A stretch of DNA of 64,000 bases from Schistosoma haematobium (GCF_000699445.3 NC_067200.1:19209003-19273002); one strand, 5' to 3'. Positions 12,528 to 23,835 are shown, counted from the stretch's first letter. Made by a program: numbers and translations. The notes: generated from the sequence alone by a model not told the origin.

Positions 12528-12790
12528 CACCACGGTAAACCTGGAAGCACCAAACAGCCGTTTCGCCGAATTTGAAACTCCTCAACAATGCGAATCCACA
12601 ATCATACTCGCATGATTCGGAACTGGGACATATCTGACTCGCGTGCAAAAAATTAAGATCTTGAGCGCTAAGACAGCACTCAACGGTGTTAATATCTCAC
12701 GTCAACGAATCTATGAAATTGTATCACCATCTACTTTATTCACCAGTAATTTATTATCTCAAAACAGACCCGGTTGAAGTCCACTGGTCA
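12528..12790 (-). repeat. S1 element, minus orientation, degenerate
   Basis: AACCTGGAAGCACC, ACAGCCGTTTCGCC, ACTCCTCAACAATGCG, then the tRNA-like part and ACAGACCCGGTTGAAGTCCA, the S1 5' block read in reverse. The hammerhead is damaged. Confidence 0.7.
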
Positions 12791-12794
12791 TACA

Positions 12795-13515
12795 CAAAAT
12801 CAACACGTTTATAATTTATAAAACGAAAACATTGTATTACACTGTTTTCTATATTATCACCTACCGGAATATAAACCTGAGTAAACTGTAATATGAGTGA
12901 AAAAAAAAACAAAATGGTTTATGATATACTTCGTCTATTGCGAATGATTGAATACATGAAATCAATTGTCGATATCCTGACATGATGCATGTCAAGTACG
13001 TCCAGTGTTTGATTCTTCGTTTGTGTACAGCTCCATACTGATCCTTGTTTATAACTCAACATAAGACTAGACATGTATTAAGTTATATATCTGTTTACTC
13101 ATACTGCAATATCATCGTCTTGAAAGTACTGTAATACAAGTTAGTTTTGGTATGTTATAGAGTAAAGAAATTATCATTCAACAGTTATTGAGAAACTTGA
13201 TAGTCAGTGGAACCACTCATTTGACGATAAGTTTCATCGATTGATCTACAATCAATCAAATTTATGAAGTATTCATTTTTATTATTTCTTCATTTTAAAC
13301 TATACTACTCATTATTAATCAGTATCATTCATGCTCTAACTCATTTATGATAATCATTGAGGATCATCAAATTATGGATAAGACAACACAAGTGATCTGA
13401 ATAGCTTACTCCCATCCCGGTCCTTTATTACTGTATGATTTGAGTTAACAAAAATTCGTAACAATATTTTATTTCACTATAACTTTAAAAATAAAGGATT
13501 AACTTTGTAATTTTA
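12795..13515. other. No recognisable feature
   Basis: AT-rich spacer. No repeat or supported exon. Confidence 0.4.
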
Positions 13516-13520
13516 ATAGT

Positions 13521-13910
13521 TTCGGTCATGAATCGATTGAATCTAGAACAGCATGGAAAATCTAAGAGTAATGAATGGCCGTTTCATCCTATTATAGGAC
13601 TCTTCAATAGTGCGCACCTAAGATCTCGTCTCGCGAGACTCGAACCTAGTATATATATCGGTACCACACGCGAATATTTACCTATGACCACGGATCTGGC
13701 CGTCATCTAATGGTTTTAATGTTTAACTTCAAATAATCCACAAAATAGAGCGAAACAACCATAGTTTTCTTCAGTGATATGTTATCTCACAACAGATTTG
13801 GTTGAACTCCACTTGTCACGGAAGTTCAGTGCTTCTAGGTTTTCCATGGTGGTCTAGCTTCAACTGACTCATGATGTTAACTATTAAAATTACTATAATA
13901 TCCATAAAAA
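13521..13910. repeat. S1 foldback: minus full copy plus plus-strand 3' end
   Basis: 13521-13818 is a nearly complete minus S1 (hammerhead region, tRNA-like part, 5' block ending TTGAACTCCACTTGTCACG). It is followed directly by the plus-strand 3' block (13822-13910: CAGTGCTTCTAGG to TACTATAATATCC). Both outer ends carry the same inverted sequence. Confidence 0.8.
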
Positions 13911-13925
13911 ACCTTTTCCAAGTAT

Positions 13926-14155
13926 CTCGAAGGTGAAATAACTAGTGTCAGAAGATGGTTAAGACGATCGAAGTAAAGAGAATAAGAACAGAGAATGATT
14001 GATGTGGAGTCGAGAGAACAATGAAGTCTAAGGTAACTGACTGACATTTTTTAAATGAAATATCAACTACATGATTCTCAGAATATACTAAGAGATTCGG
14101 TAATGTTGTGATCAAATACATTAGATTATCCCAACATGTGTTCTCGTTCAGTACA
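13926..14155 (+). repeat. R270 repeat, 5' truncated
   Basis: Starts within the AGTGTCAGAAG block and lacks the palindrome. It keeps GAACAATGAAGTCTAAG, TTCTCAGAATATACTAAGAG and ends TTCTCGTTCAGTACAAC. Confidence 0.75.
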
Positions 14156-14189
14156 ACATTGTATTCAGGAATTACCCCTGATATACAAG

Positions 14190-14452
14190 TAGATGGTGGA
14201 TGGGATATACACTGAGGAAACCATCAAACTACATCATGAAGCATGTGCTAACTTGAAATCTCGAAGGGAAACGGAGAGAAATAAGACTAAGTAACACAGT
14301 CCGTCGAGAACTGGTAGCAGACATTGAAGGAAGATTAGCAACAACAAAGCGTTGGAAAATATTGTTTAAGAGAATTGGATGGAAAATGCTATTGAGTAGC
14401 ACATACTCGTCCGCGAGGAGTAACAGGCGTAAGTAAGTAAGTAAGTAAATCC
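14190..14452 (+). pseudogene. RTE-1 3' end with TAAG tail
   Basis: C-terminal RT segment in broken frames, corresponding to the family stretch around [24 protein letters not shown] and ADMKRMNNNWKEL. It ends GAGGAGTAACAGGCGTAAG followed by a TAAG tandem repeat. Ending in a short tandem repeat is typical of RTE-clade elements. Confidence 0.85.
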
Positions 14453-14454
14453 AA

Positions 14455-14960
14455 ATGAAGAATAAAAGTATTATGACTGACTACTTCCTAATCATCACTG
14501 CTTTTAGAAATCAATCTATAACTAGTTGGTTTACAGAGATATTAATTAAGACATTTGACACAACATTTCAATAGTAACCATTTGCTTAACCACATCGAGT
14601 TTTAATCAAGATCATTCGGTTCAATTGGTGATCAATACAGCTTTAGATATCAATGATGATTCGTATTACAGACTCAGTAAAATGTCATACAAACAGGAAA
14701 ACAAAAGCCCCTGGATAAATGTATTTACTACGTATGACACTCTGACTCCATCAACATTCGGAATAACAACTCTTTAAACTTTTGATTGCGTCATACATTT
14801 GGATTATATAATTCTCATTAAATGATTGCTATTTTTGCATTTGCTCTACTGGCGATGTATTACTGTCACTCGGTCCATCTGGCTGATTCTCTCTAATCAT
14901 AGGTTCTCTCTGAAATGCTCATCATAACCGATGGTTGAAAATTAAAATCTAAGAAGATTT
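14455..14960. other. No recognisable feature
   Basis: AT-rich spacer, no supported feature. Confidence 0.4.
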
Positions 14961-14965
14961 AATTA

Positions 14966-15402
14966 TACCACGCGGGTGCCCAGACCGAAGCATATGGTTT
15001 TCGTAGGCGGCCACACCTGGAGCCTTTAACCTAAAGGCTGATCCATAAGTCACTGTAGCAACGTCAGGAGATGCAGTCCCATGGTAGCTATTGACTAATA
15101 AGTGCTTCGTACGCCATTTGTTTCTTCAGAATCATGGAGCTCATGTGCAACATTAGTTTGAAATCAGAATTTTCGAACTCCCCTATGTGGATCCTCCATA
15201 ACTACCAACCCGGCTAAAGCGCCGGACATTCGCTCTTCTTCCTTTTAATTTCCTAAACGACACCCCCGCTACGAGAAGACAGTGAGTGGGACTTCCCCGG
15301 CAGTGTTTGTATGCACATAACAATGTGAGAAAATTTCGAGAGGGAGAGTTGAATCTCACCACTCTCGGCCGTACCATGGTATTTGGGTTGGGATCTATTA
15401 AT
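14966..15402 (-). repeat. R500 repeat
   Basis: Relatively GC-rich block homologous to 36752, 50274, 58670 and 63578. The minus strand carries a short frame (about 15183-15375) containing VRPRVVRFNSPSRNFLT, CRGSPTHCLL and RRANVRRFSRVGSYGGS, similar to the frame in the copy at 50274. Strand is given for that frame. Family not recognised. Confidence 0.75.
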
Positions 15403-15414
15403 AGATTATTACGA

Positions 15415-16035
15415 CACATATATTTTTACTTTTTAATTGTTAACTAGCTAAACTATTCATATTCATGTTCCTCTTATTATAAGCTCTCTTTTCACCAGTG
15501 GAATGTTATCATACGATTAACCTTTCTTCAGTTATGCCAAGTCAATTAATTGCAGTCTCACATTCACAACCATTTTTGGCTAAATCTTGTACAAATATTA
15601 TTTTCTATTTTATGGTACGATTCAATCTATTCGGTTTGTATATAAACTCAGTATGTTTAAAATACATGATTCTTATCACAGAGGTTAAGATTGGTATTCT
15701 GGAATTAACAGGCAGGGTAAGTAACCGATTGAAACTCCAAGCTGTTTGTTCAAGTGTGAGCGTCATTTGTTCGTCGTTTAAGTTCATGTATCTAAATTCG
15801 GCAATCATATTCGTGGTAATTGTGTATACGTTAAGAATATAACAACTTCCACTTACGTATAATTTATTAATATATTCTTTAGATTATCTGTAACTGATTT
15901 CAAAAAAGAAAAGCAATTATAATTTGATAGTCTACTATTCAATTACATCTTCATTCCAGTAATATACTAACTGTTCTCTCTATTTTATTTTGTAAAAACA
16001 AATGAGAAAAAGGACGTTTCCGACGACTTCGTCAT
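15415..16035. other. No recognisable feature
   Basis: AT-rich sequence with overlapping frames on both strands (15498-15842 plus, 15605-15808 minus). Neither has a recognisable domain or a paralog here. Confidence 0.4.
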
Positions 16036-16039
16036 TACG

Positions 16040-16790
16040 CTTACAAAGCTACATACTTACGACTGTTACACCTCGTCAAGGTGCATAGGTCCTCCACCAG
16101 AATTCTCCAGGCAAACTTAATCTCTGTTCACCTTTCTAGTTCTTGCAAGCTGCTATTCATTCTATTGATATCTGTTTGCAACTTTCGATACAGTGTGTTA
16201 CATGTTCATGATCTTTTCCGTTTCGTTCCAACATTTTAGCGTTTAACTCGTGATTCAGTTTGATGACGTCCGTAATGTATGGCCTATCGACCTTTCACGT
16301 CTTTACCAAATTTCCCCTTTATCCGGAAATGAATTTGTTCTCTCTCACAGTAGGTCGTTGCTGATTGTATACAGTCAACGAGCATTCAGCATCAATCGTA
16401 GACATTTGTTTATAAAAGCCTGTACTTTTTCGATGATGCTTGTAGTATTTTTCCAAGTTTCAACTTCGTACAATATAATTGTTGTGACTTTGATATTAGT
16501 TGTTGGTTGCTTTGAGTTTGGATATACTTCAATAGTAGGGATGTCATCCTTGCTTTGCCAGTTTTAGCCTTAACGTCTGCATCAGATCCTTCTTGTTCAT
16601 CGATAATGCTGTCCAGTTACGTGCAAGATTCCACCTCTTTGAGAGCTTCTTCATCAAGTGTAATTGTGTGGTGAGACTTCATGTTGTATTTGAGCATGTT
16701 GTTTTTCCTTGTGAATGTTGAACCTTACTGATACAAAGGCTCTTCATTATGTTCTACAGTTATTAGCATCCGCAACTCCTGTCCAACATA
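16040..16790 (-). pseudogene. RTE-1 RT C-terminal fragment
   Basis: Starts (plus reading) with ACTTACGACTGTTACACC, the reverse of the RTE-1 3' end, then continues into the thumb and palm side: reverse of the QLPAEEE-like, TVYTISN and YGAE-like segments. Stops and frameshifts are numerous. The inner edge near 16790 is 170 bp from a second RTE-1 copy in opposite orientation. Confidence 0.75.
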
Positions 16791-16959
16791 AAATTAACTA
16801 AGTAATATTTCTGAGTCAGAATCCGATCACTATGCTCTGAATATAAAATGGAAGAAGGATCAAACACACTAAGAGTGATGTGATGGCAAAATGGATATTC
16901 TTATGGAAATTACGAAATCTGTTTTTAATGTTGCTATTCATTCCCAACTATACACACAA

Positions 16960-17812
16960 AATCCAAAGTGATGATAACTTGTCCTAGTAACCTGAGAAAG
17001 ATTGAAAGATTATGGTCACTATACGTCACTGAATTCGTAGATGACCTGGACCTTCTATCCCATACCCACCAACAAATTCAGATAAAGACAATCAGCGGAA
17101 CAGCAGAATCTGCTTCAGAGGGCCTCGAAATACACAAAAGGAAAAAGCAGGGTTCTCAAATACAACATAGAGAACATAAACTCACTCACACTTGATGTAG
17201 ACTCGATGACAGAAGTAGTCTGTCACGTACCTCAGAAGCATCATTGATGAACAAGGAGGATCGGATGAGAATGTAAAGGCGCGGATTGACAAATCAAGGA
17301 CAGCATTCTTACAGTTGAAGAACATATGGAACTCAAAACAATTGTCAACCAATATCAAATTCACAATATTTGATACGAACTTCAAGACAGTTCTGTTGTA
17401 CGGAGATGAAATTCGGAGAACTACCACAACTATCATCAAAACGGTGCAAATATTTATTAATAGATATTTACAGAAGATACTCAATATCCGTTGACCGAGT
17501 ACCATAAGCAACAGCCTTTTACGTGAGAGAGCAAAACAGAAAATTATCAAAAAAATGTTGGAAGTGGATAGGACATACATTGAGGAAATCATCAAACTGC
17601 ATAACAAGGAAAGCGATAACATGGAATTGAGATAGGATACGGATCAGTATAAGACCGAAGAACAAACGACATCAAGAAATGAAACCAGATTTGAAAAAGA
17701 TGAATGGACACTGGAAAGAACTAGAAAGGATTGTTCAGAATAGGTTTGGATGGAAAATACTCGTCGGCAGCCTATGCTCCTTGACAACGTCAAGTTTATC
17801 GAGGAGGAACGA
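16960..17812 (+). pseudogene. RTE-1 RT palm-to-3' end fragment
   Basis: The frame at 17031 reads EFVDDLDLLSHTHQQIQ: the catalytic YADD box as FVDD, with the family sequence behind it. Further on, [20 protein letters not shown] and [19 protein letters not shown] are kept, then TVLLYGDEIRRTTTTIIKT, and the RKSSN...TWN region towards 17812. Frameshifts break the ORF. Its 3' part (17186 on) is the left arm of the 982-bp inverted repeat. Confidence 0.9.
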
Positions 17813-18167
17813 ATGCGAACAGAAACAATGAAGTCTGAGACGATTGATTGACATTTCGGAAATGAAGTATTCTCTGTATAATTCTCAGATTTTGCTAAGA
17901 GATTCTGTAATTTAATATTCATGTAAATGCGATTGTTTCCAAGTTGTGTTCTCGTTCATTTTGATACAGCAAGTGGTCATAAACGTTTTATAAACTCTTT
18001 TGAATGGGTTATGTGATTAACAGATATTTGAACTTACAACTTTCTTTTTATCAAAATAAGGAAATAGTGAATAGGATACCTTAATAATTTGAACTTACTT
18101 ACAGGTTGTTGTGTACTACTCCTGAAAATGAATCGATTACCATTCAAATAATTTTGGCGATGTCATT
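17186..18167. repeat. 982-bp inverted repeat, left arm
   Basis: Pairs with 22854-23835 with no indel: coordinates of every matched position add to 41021. Encoded frames on the two arms are identical except for single residues (FALS/FVLS, RYVT/RYMT). The arm holds an RTE-1 3' part (17186-17812), an R270 3' part (17806-17968) and non-repeat flank up to GGCGATGTCATT. Confidence 0.95.
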
Positions 18168-18169
18168 CA

Positions 18170-18735
18170 AAATAAAGGTAGAACGCTACATAGTTAAATC
18201 ATCTAGCTCAACAAGATGAACACCAAATTCATAAAAGTAGTTCATTCACTGGTGGTAATGTATAGAAGATAGATTGCATATAAAAATATGATACAGTAAG
18301 AAAGAATCAGTTCGTAGAAAGAAAGATATGGAGCGATTTTAATCTCATAGTTTAAGGGAAGACAATGAGTGTATACACTTACACCATTGCGATCGATTGT
18401 GAGCCATGTCACACAAAGTCTCCAACAACTGGTTACGATAGTATCGCGAACCACAACTAAGTAATCTTCATCTATCAACATGGCTAAGACTATAAATTAG
18501 TGACTTTAAAAACTGATACCACCTTTTTGATTTGGTTGCTCCTAACTTTCTTCCAACACTAGTCAGCATTGCGCGTCGTGGCAAACTGTGTCGTTCAGTT
18601 ATTCAGTCAGTCAGCTGCAACGTGGGACCAGGCACATATATACATCGATCAAAGAAAATCCCCATTTCAATAACTGTTGAAAGCATTAATGGATAGTTAA
18701 CATTTGATATGTGTTGAATCAATATAAACATTATT
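18170..18735. other. Unassigned; one ORF without support
   Basis: Contains a 79-codon minus frame (18242-18481, starts MLIDEDYLVVV) with a GTAAGTG sequence inside it. No homologue or repeat copy was recognised, so it is not called as a gene. Confidence 0.35.
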
Positions 18736-18739
18736 TCAT

Positions 18740-19166
18740 ATCATGAGTCAACTGAAGGTAGACCACCATTAAAAACCTTGAAGCACTGGATGACCGTTTC
18801 ATCCTAGTATGGAACTCCTCAGCAGTGCGCATCCACGACCCTTCCCCCATCCAGATTCGGACTCAAGATCCGTTAGTTTCGCGCGTGAGCGCTTGACCAT
18901 TGACCGACTGAGCCGGAATCCAACGGTGCTAATGCTTATCTTCAATCAGTCCACGAAATCGCGCCACCGCACACAATTGTCTTCAGTGAGCTGATATCTC
19001 ACAGCAGATCTGGTTGGTCGCTGTTTCTCACTAGAACTCCAGCAGTGTCTTTTGAAGCCAGTCACCAGTGAGCATATGTTAATTCATATCAGAAGGGTTT
19101 TTGTTGATATTATAGTAATTTCAATGGTTAAGATCATGAGTCAATCGAAGCTAGATCACCATGATT
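18740..19166 (-). repeat. S1 element plus end of a second tandem copy
   Basis: 18740-19072 is an almost full minus copy: GAAGCACTGGATGACCG, CTCCTCAGCAGTGCGC (core CTGAGGA in reverse), tRNA-like B and A boxes (about 18850-18920), and ACTAGAACTCCAGCAGTG. 19095-19166 begins a second copy with the outer terminus (ATTATAGTAATTTCAATGG) in the same orientation. Confidence 0.85.
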
Positions 19167-19595
19167 TATGATCAACAATCGCTTATCTACATCTAAACTT
19201 GGAAAGATTTTAAGTATAAATCATAGATGACTGATTTGGTTACTTTGATAAAAAAGAGTAACACAATGACATCTCGAACTAGTTAAAGGATATTTGTACA
19301 TCACAACCAATAAAATGTAAATAGACCAATATATCTCAAATACAGTAAAATCAATAATGTAAATCACAATTCATTTTATTAGACAATGACTTCAACTAGT
19401 CAATTATCAAGATTAACATAATGATTATGCAGTTAAAATGTTTTACACTTACTCAGTGGTCTGTATTACCGGTTTACGTACGGCTGAAAGTTTTAAAGTA
19501 GGAGATATTCATACTGGTCAATATAAACATTGATTTGGTAGAGTATCAAGTTTGTATAAGTCGTATTTCGATTGGCGAATAAATCACATAGTAAC

Positions 19596-19687
19596 TAGTT
19601 AGTAGTAGTAGTAGTCGACGTAGTAGTAGTAGTAGTAGTCGAAGTAGTAGTAGTCGTAGTAGTCGTAGTAGTAGTAGTAGTCGAAGT

Positions 19688-19745
<58 letters not shown>

Positions 19746-19769
19746 GTAATAGTCGAAGTAGTAGTAGTC

Positions 19770-19823
<54 letters not shown>

Positions 19824-19840
19824 ATAATAATATTATTATT
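19596..19840. repeat. TAG/TCG trinucleotide array
   Basis: About 245 bp of TAG units interspersed with TCG units, tapering into AAT/ATT. The minus-strand Leu/Arg-rich ORF here is an artefact of the repeat. Confidence 0.95.
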
Positions 19841-19993
19841 AGAAGCTCAAATGGATATAGTTGAGTAACATATGTTGAATAATTAGGAAGTGACATTTGT
19901 AAACCCTAATGAATCCGTTATAAACAGTCGTGTACATCTGATCAGATAACTTTATTAGACACCATAGTGCCATTATTCAACATAGGTTTCAAT

Positions 19994-20270
19994 GATGAAA
20001 CCATAATTTGAGACGATCTTTGAGCGACGCTAAAGTGACTTTGAGAATGTCCGCCTACATACCACGGTTAAATGATCCAGTTTGAGGAATTAGAATTATG
20101 AATAATAGTTGATGGTTAAGATTAGGAATTAGATTTAGGGTTTTCATCACGAACTGATATCAGCTATCATGCCAAAACTCGATTTATCCAAATGGATGAA
20201 TGAATTTTGCGCCAAAATCCGAGATCTGTTATCTTATACCTGACTGGTTCGTCCATAAATTATAGTCTCC
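19994..20270 (-). mobile_element. MITE-T copy
   Basis: 277-bp element with terminal inverted repeats: left GATGAAACCATAATTTGAG, right complement GGAGACTATAATTTATGGAC. The interior (TTTTGGCGCAAAATTCATTC, TCACTTTAGCGTCGCTCAAA on the minus strand) matches the copies at 26845, 30981 and 39310. No coding capacity. Confidence 0.8.
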
Positions 20271-20425
20271 TAGCTTTAATCCCAATCGATAAACGAATGA
20301 ACATACATTACGGTCTGAATATTATACCATTTTAATATTTTAAAAAAAACCTATTTCTGAACATGAAGCATTCCCCAGATGACTGATATATGAAATAAGT
20401 AGATAAAACAATATTCTTTCTAGTT

Positions 20426-20690
20426 GAATTCATAAGTCAATCTAAGCTAGACTATCATTGAAAACCTGAAAACATTGGACGACCAGTCGTTCTTAGTATG
20501 GAACTTCTCAGTGATGCACATCCATGATCCCACACCAAAGATACTCGAACTCAGAACCCTCAATCTCACGCACAAACGCCTCATCTGTAGACCACTAACC
20601 CAAATCCAACGATGATGATGGTGATGATATAAGAAACCATGACCAGTGGAGTCAGATCCGTGTTGGGTGAAGACAGTTATCCACCCAAGG
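20426..20690 (-). repeat. S1 element, degenerate
   Basis: AAAACCTGAAAACATTGG, CCAGTCGTTCTTAGTATG, TCTCAGTGATGCACATCC, tRNA-like remnant (20535-20600) and GACCAGTGGAGTCAGATCC, in S1 minus order. Confidence 0.7.
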
Positions 20691-21310
20691 TGGCCTGCTT
20701 GAATGTCTGGGCTACCTGTTTCTGCCATCTACATATTTCAACAAGTTATCTATTTTCTTGTTTCTTTTAACACATCATTATGCGTTTGTGAAACGTTTAC
20801 GGAAATTCATTGTACAAGTTGCAAAATCAATACAATCAGCGACATCTTAGTCACTGACAATATGCATCGAAAACAATGAACATTAATCAGATGTCGATTG
20901 ACTGAATTCCTAACATCTAATTGACAATCATTCAATATTAATCATCAAGATTAACAAAGAAGTAAGAACGAAATGGAAACTTGTTAAAATACTCTATTGA
21001 GATCATGAAGCGAATAATGTTAGACCACCATTGAAAACCTGGAAGCACTGGATGGCCGTCTCATCCTATTGTGTGACTCCTCAGCAGTGTGCATCCACGA
21101 TCCCGCTCGCGAGATCTGAACCCAGAGCCTTCAGTCTCGCACGCGAACGCCTAACCTACGATTCATGATCTCAAGGAAAAATTTAACAAACTCCACAACC
21201 ACTCTACTGAAAAATACTTTATGTTGATGATTCTATACTGTACTTAAGCATATTATATTGAAGAAAACCACTAAACAAATATATTATCAATGTAAACTTA
21301 CTTCCACTAG
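20690..21310. repeat. Segmental duplication, copy 1
   Basis: Directly repeated at 27430-27850: CTGGGCTACCTGTTTCTGCC, CATATTTCAACA, GTACAAGTTGCAAA, CATTAATCAGATG, AACTTGTTAAAATAC, then the part next to exon D (AAGCATATTATATTGAA). Copy 1 is interrupted by an S1 insertion (20994-21210). Confidence 0.75.
20994..21210 (-). mobile_element. S1 insertion with target-site duplication
   Basis: An S1 copy (minus hammerhead and tRNA parts, then a short plus-strand end GATTCATGATCTCAAG) is flanked by the 8-bp direct repeat AAAATACT at 20986-20993 and 21211-21218. The paralogous site near 27737 has a single AAAATACT and no insert. Core CTGAGGA is kept but GAAA is GAGA. Confidence 0.75.
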
Positions 21311-21377
21311 TTTCAGTCTTATTCATCATAATGCATCCATTAATGATTAGAATTGTAAGAAAAGATATAGAATTCAT
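21302..21377 (-). CDS. Orphan signal-peptide exon D (micro-exon gene type)
   Basis: A 76-nt exon: ATG at 21377, MNSISFLTILIINGCIMMN then KTETSG, donor GTAAGT at 21301. It ends in phase 1 and has the same 76-nt length as exon 1 of gene C, and a TATA box lies 68-77 bp upstream. I could not find a convincing downstream exon series between here and 10 kb, so it may be the start of a gene broken by the surrounding insertions, or of one with exons I missed. Confidence 0.45.
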
Positions 21378-21444
21378 TTCAGCAAAAGAAAAAGTAAGAT
21401 CTTTCTTTTTCTGAAATGACTTCTGTGTACTCACTTGTTTGTCA

Positions 21445-21454
21445 TTTATATATA
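21445..21454 (-). promoter_or_regulatory. TATA box upstream of exon D
   Basis: Minus-strand TATATATAAA, 68-77 bp before the ATG of exon D. Spacing is similar to the TATA-like sites of genes A, C and P. Confidence 0.45.
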
Positions 21455-21606
21455 GTTCAGAACCGAAAGGGGGACATCATATGTGTGTATAATAGATCAT
21501 TGTTTGTTTACTAAATGTATTTGACAATTTGTTTGCTTAAAAATTGTTTCTTGTAAAGAAACAATGATGTAAATATCAACATATGATCATATTTATAATT
21601 CATTTG

Positions 21607-21965
21607 GTATTGTGTTTACTTAAATCTTCCCATTGATGTGTTAGGACCGCAACTGATTAGTCTCTTGTTGCTATATATACACATCCTGTACAGATTGTTT
21701 TGATATTGTCTTGAGTTACAAGCTATTTTAAGCAAAGATAGATTGTGACTAATAATGAAATCTAGAATGAGTGTTTTGTCGCAAGTTGGGATTCGTCAGC
21801 TGAAATGTAGATATCAGAACTCAGTAGAAACTAAGTGGATAACATGATGGTGTGTTTGAAGTAAACACTACTGGGTTTGAGTCTAAAAGTGAATATCAAC
21901 TATGAAATGCAGGTACATTCAGTTGATGAGTCTCAAATGGGACGAAACGTGTGTCATATGTAATA
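21607..21965. repeat. Smα-like foldback composite
   Basis: 21607-21825 is a minus Smα 3' part including a reversed, degenerate hammerhead (GGATTCGTCAGCTGAAATG). It is followed by a plus Smα (21820-21965) with ACTACTGGGTTTGAGTCT (B box-like) and hammerhead TTGATGA, GTCTC/GGGAC stem II, GAAAC. C3 of the core is T, so cleavage is unlikely. Confidence 0.8.
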
Positions 21966-21969
21966 TGAA

Positions 21970-22460
21970 AACAATATAAAAAAGTGACTACATTTTGTAA
22001 TTATGAATTATTCTTTCATGTGATATAGTTCTCATGAAAAGTGTCAAGTGTATATCGTATGATTGACAGAATGTCTTTCTCTATTTTTTAAAGAAATTTC
22101 AAATACTACTTGTTTAAATTCATTACTTTGAATGTAGTATTGTTAATAGATTAATTCTATACTAATAAACAGGTAGGTATGTATGTAGGTATGAACGTAT
22201 AATTACTGAATCCGGTAAACCATGTAATAGTTAATGTTATGTAGGTTAAAGAGATGATGAGATTACATAAAATCGGTGAATGGAATGAAGGATCAATGAA
22301 ACAAATACAAAACAGATTATACAATATGTCCAGGTCCCATCAACTAGAGGGAGTAGTTCAGGTTCAGATGAGGGAAAGTATATTCTACAAACGGTTAGAG
22401 TACGAACAACAATAGCTACAAACCTCAAGCGTATATATTATTTAATTACTTTAACTTGTT
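21970..22460. other. No recognisable feature
   Basis: AT-rich spacer with a short GTAGGTATG-rich run near 22170. No supported gene. Confidence 0.4.
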
Positions 22461-22464
22461 AAGC

Positions 22465-22856
22465 CTTGTTAACAAGCATAGGCTACCTACCATCATTCGC
22501 CATCTAAATCAGTCTTAGACAATCCTTTCCAGTTCTTTCCAGTTGTTATATATCCTATTCAAATCTGCTTCTGTTTCCCGATGTACTGTGTTATTTGGCC
22601 TTCAACGTTTAAGATTCTTTTCAGGATTCCAACATAGAGTTTGCTTCGTGATTCAGTTTGATGATTTGCGTGATGTATTTTCTATCCATTTCCATCGATT
22701 TTTCCTAATTTTCTCTTCAGCTAGAAGCTGGTTTGTTTTCTCTCACAGAAGGCTGTTTCTGATGATATCCGACCAATGGATGTTGAGTATCTTGCATAGA
22801 AAACTATACCTAAATACTTGTACCGTTTTGATGATGGTTGTGGTAGTTGTCCAAAT
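22465..22856 (-). pseudogene. RTE-1 3' fragment abutting the inverted repeat
   Basis: Plus reading starts AACAAGCATAGGCTACC and runs through the reverse of the RTE-1 C-terminal segment to GTTGTGGTAGTTGTCC, where it stops at the edge of the right arm (22854). The arm itself contains the same stretch of RTE-1 again near 23580-23610. Confidence 0.8.
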
Positions 22857-23835
22857 GACATCGCCAAAATTATTTGAATGGTAATCGATTCATTTTCAGG
22901 AGTAGTACACAACAACCTGTAAGTAAGTTCAAATTATTAAGGTATCCTATTCACTATTTCCTTATTTTGATAAAAAGAAAGTTGTAAGTTCAAATATCTG
23001 TTAATCACATAACCCATTCAAAAGAGTTTATAAAACGTTTATGACCACTTGCTGTATCAAAATGAACGAGAACACAACTTGGAAACAATCGAATTTACAT
23101 GAATATTAAATTACAGAATCTCTTAGCAAAATCTGAGAATTATACAGAGAATACTTCATTTCCGAAATGTCAATCAATCGTCTCAGACTTCATTGTTTCT
23201 GTTCGCATTCGTTCCTCCTCGATAAACTTGACGTTGTCAAGGAGCATAGGCTGCCGACGAGTATTTTCCATCCAAACCTATTCTGAACAATCATTTCTAG
23301 TTCTTTCCAGTGTCCATTCATCTTTTTCAAATCTGGTTTCATTTCTTGATGTCGTTTGTTCTTCGGTCTTATACTGATCCGTATCCTATCTCAATTCCAT
23401 GTTATCGCTTTCCTTGTTATGCAGTTTGATGATTTCCTCAATGTATGTCCTATCCACTTCCAACATTTTTTTGATAATTTTCTGTTTTGTTCTCTCACGT
23501 AAAAGGCTGTTGCTTATGGTACTCGGTCAACGGATATTGAGTATCTTCTGTAAATATCTATTAATAAATATTTGCACCGTTTTGATGATAGTTGTGGTAG
23601 TTCTCCGAATTTCATCTCCGTACAACAGAACTGTCTTGAAGTTCGTATCAAATATTGTGAATTTGATATTGGTTGACAATTGTTTTGAGTTCCATATGTT
23701 CTTCAACTGTAAGAATGCTGTCCTTGATTTGTCAATCCGCGCCTTTACATTCTCATCCGATCCTCCTTGTTCATCAATGATGCTTCTGAGGTACATGACA
23801 GACTACTTCTGTCATCGAGTCTACATCAAGTGTGA
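22854..23835. repeat. 982-bp inverted repeat, right arm
   Basis: Reverse complement of 17186-18167. It contains RTE-1 on the minus strand (23209-23835), R270 on the minus strand (23053-23215) and the flank. The left edge falls inside another RTE-1 copy. The right edge passes into sequence not shared with the left arm. Confidence 0.95.

Noticed and set aside
17182..17922. ORFs of 146 and 92 aa on the minus strand repeated at 23099-23839
   Set aside because: Same reason: antisense frames of RTE-1 and R270 kept identical only because the inverted repeat is recent.
18242..18481. 79-aa minus ORF with a hydrophobic end
   Set aside because: No homologue, no repeat copy, and the stretch before the GTAAGTG inside it does not look like a MEG exon.
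19546..19896. Minus-strand ORF of almost only Leu and Arg (116 aa)
   Set aside because: Direct translation of the TAG/TCG microsatellite; no codon variety or start context.
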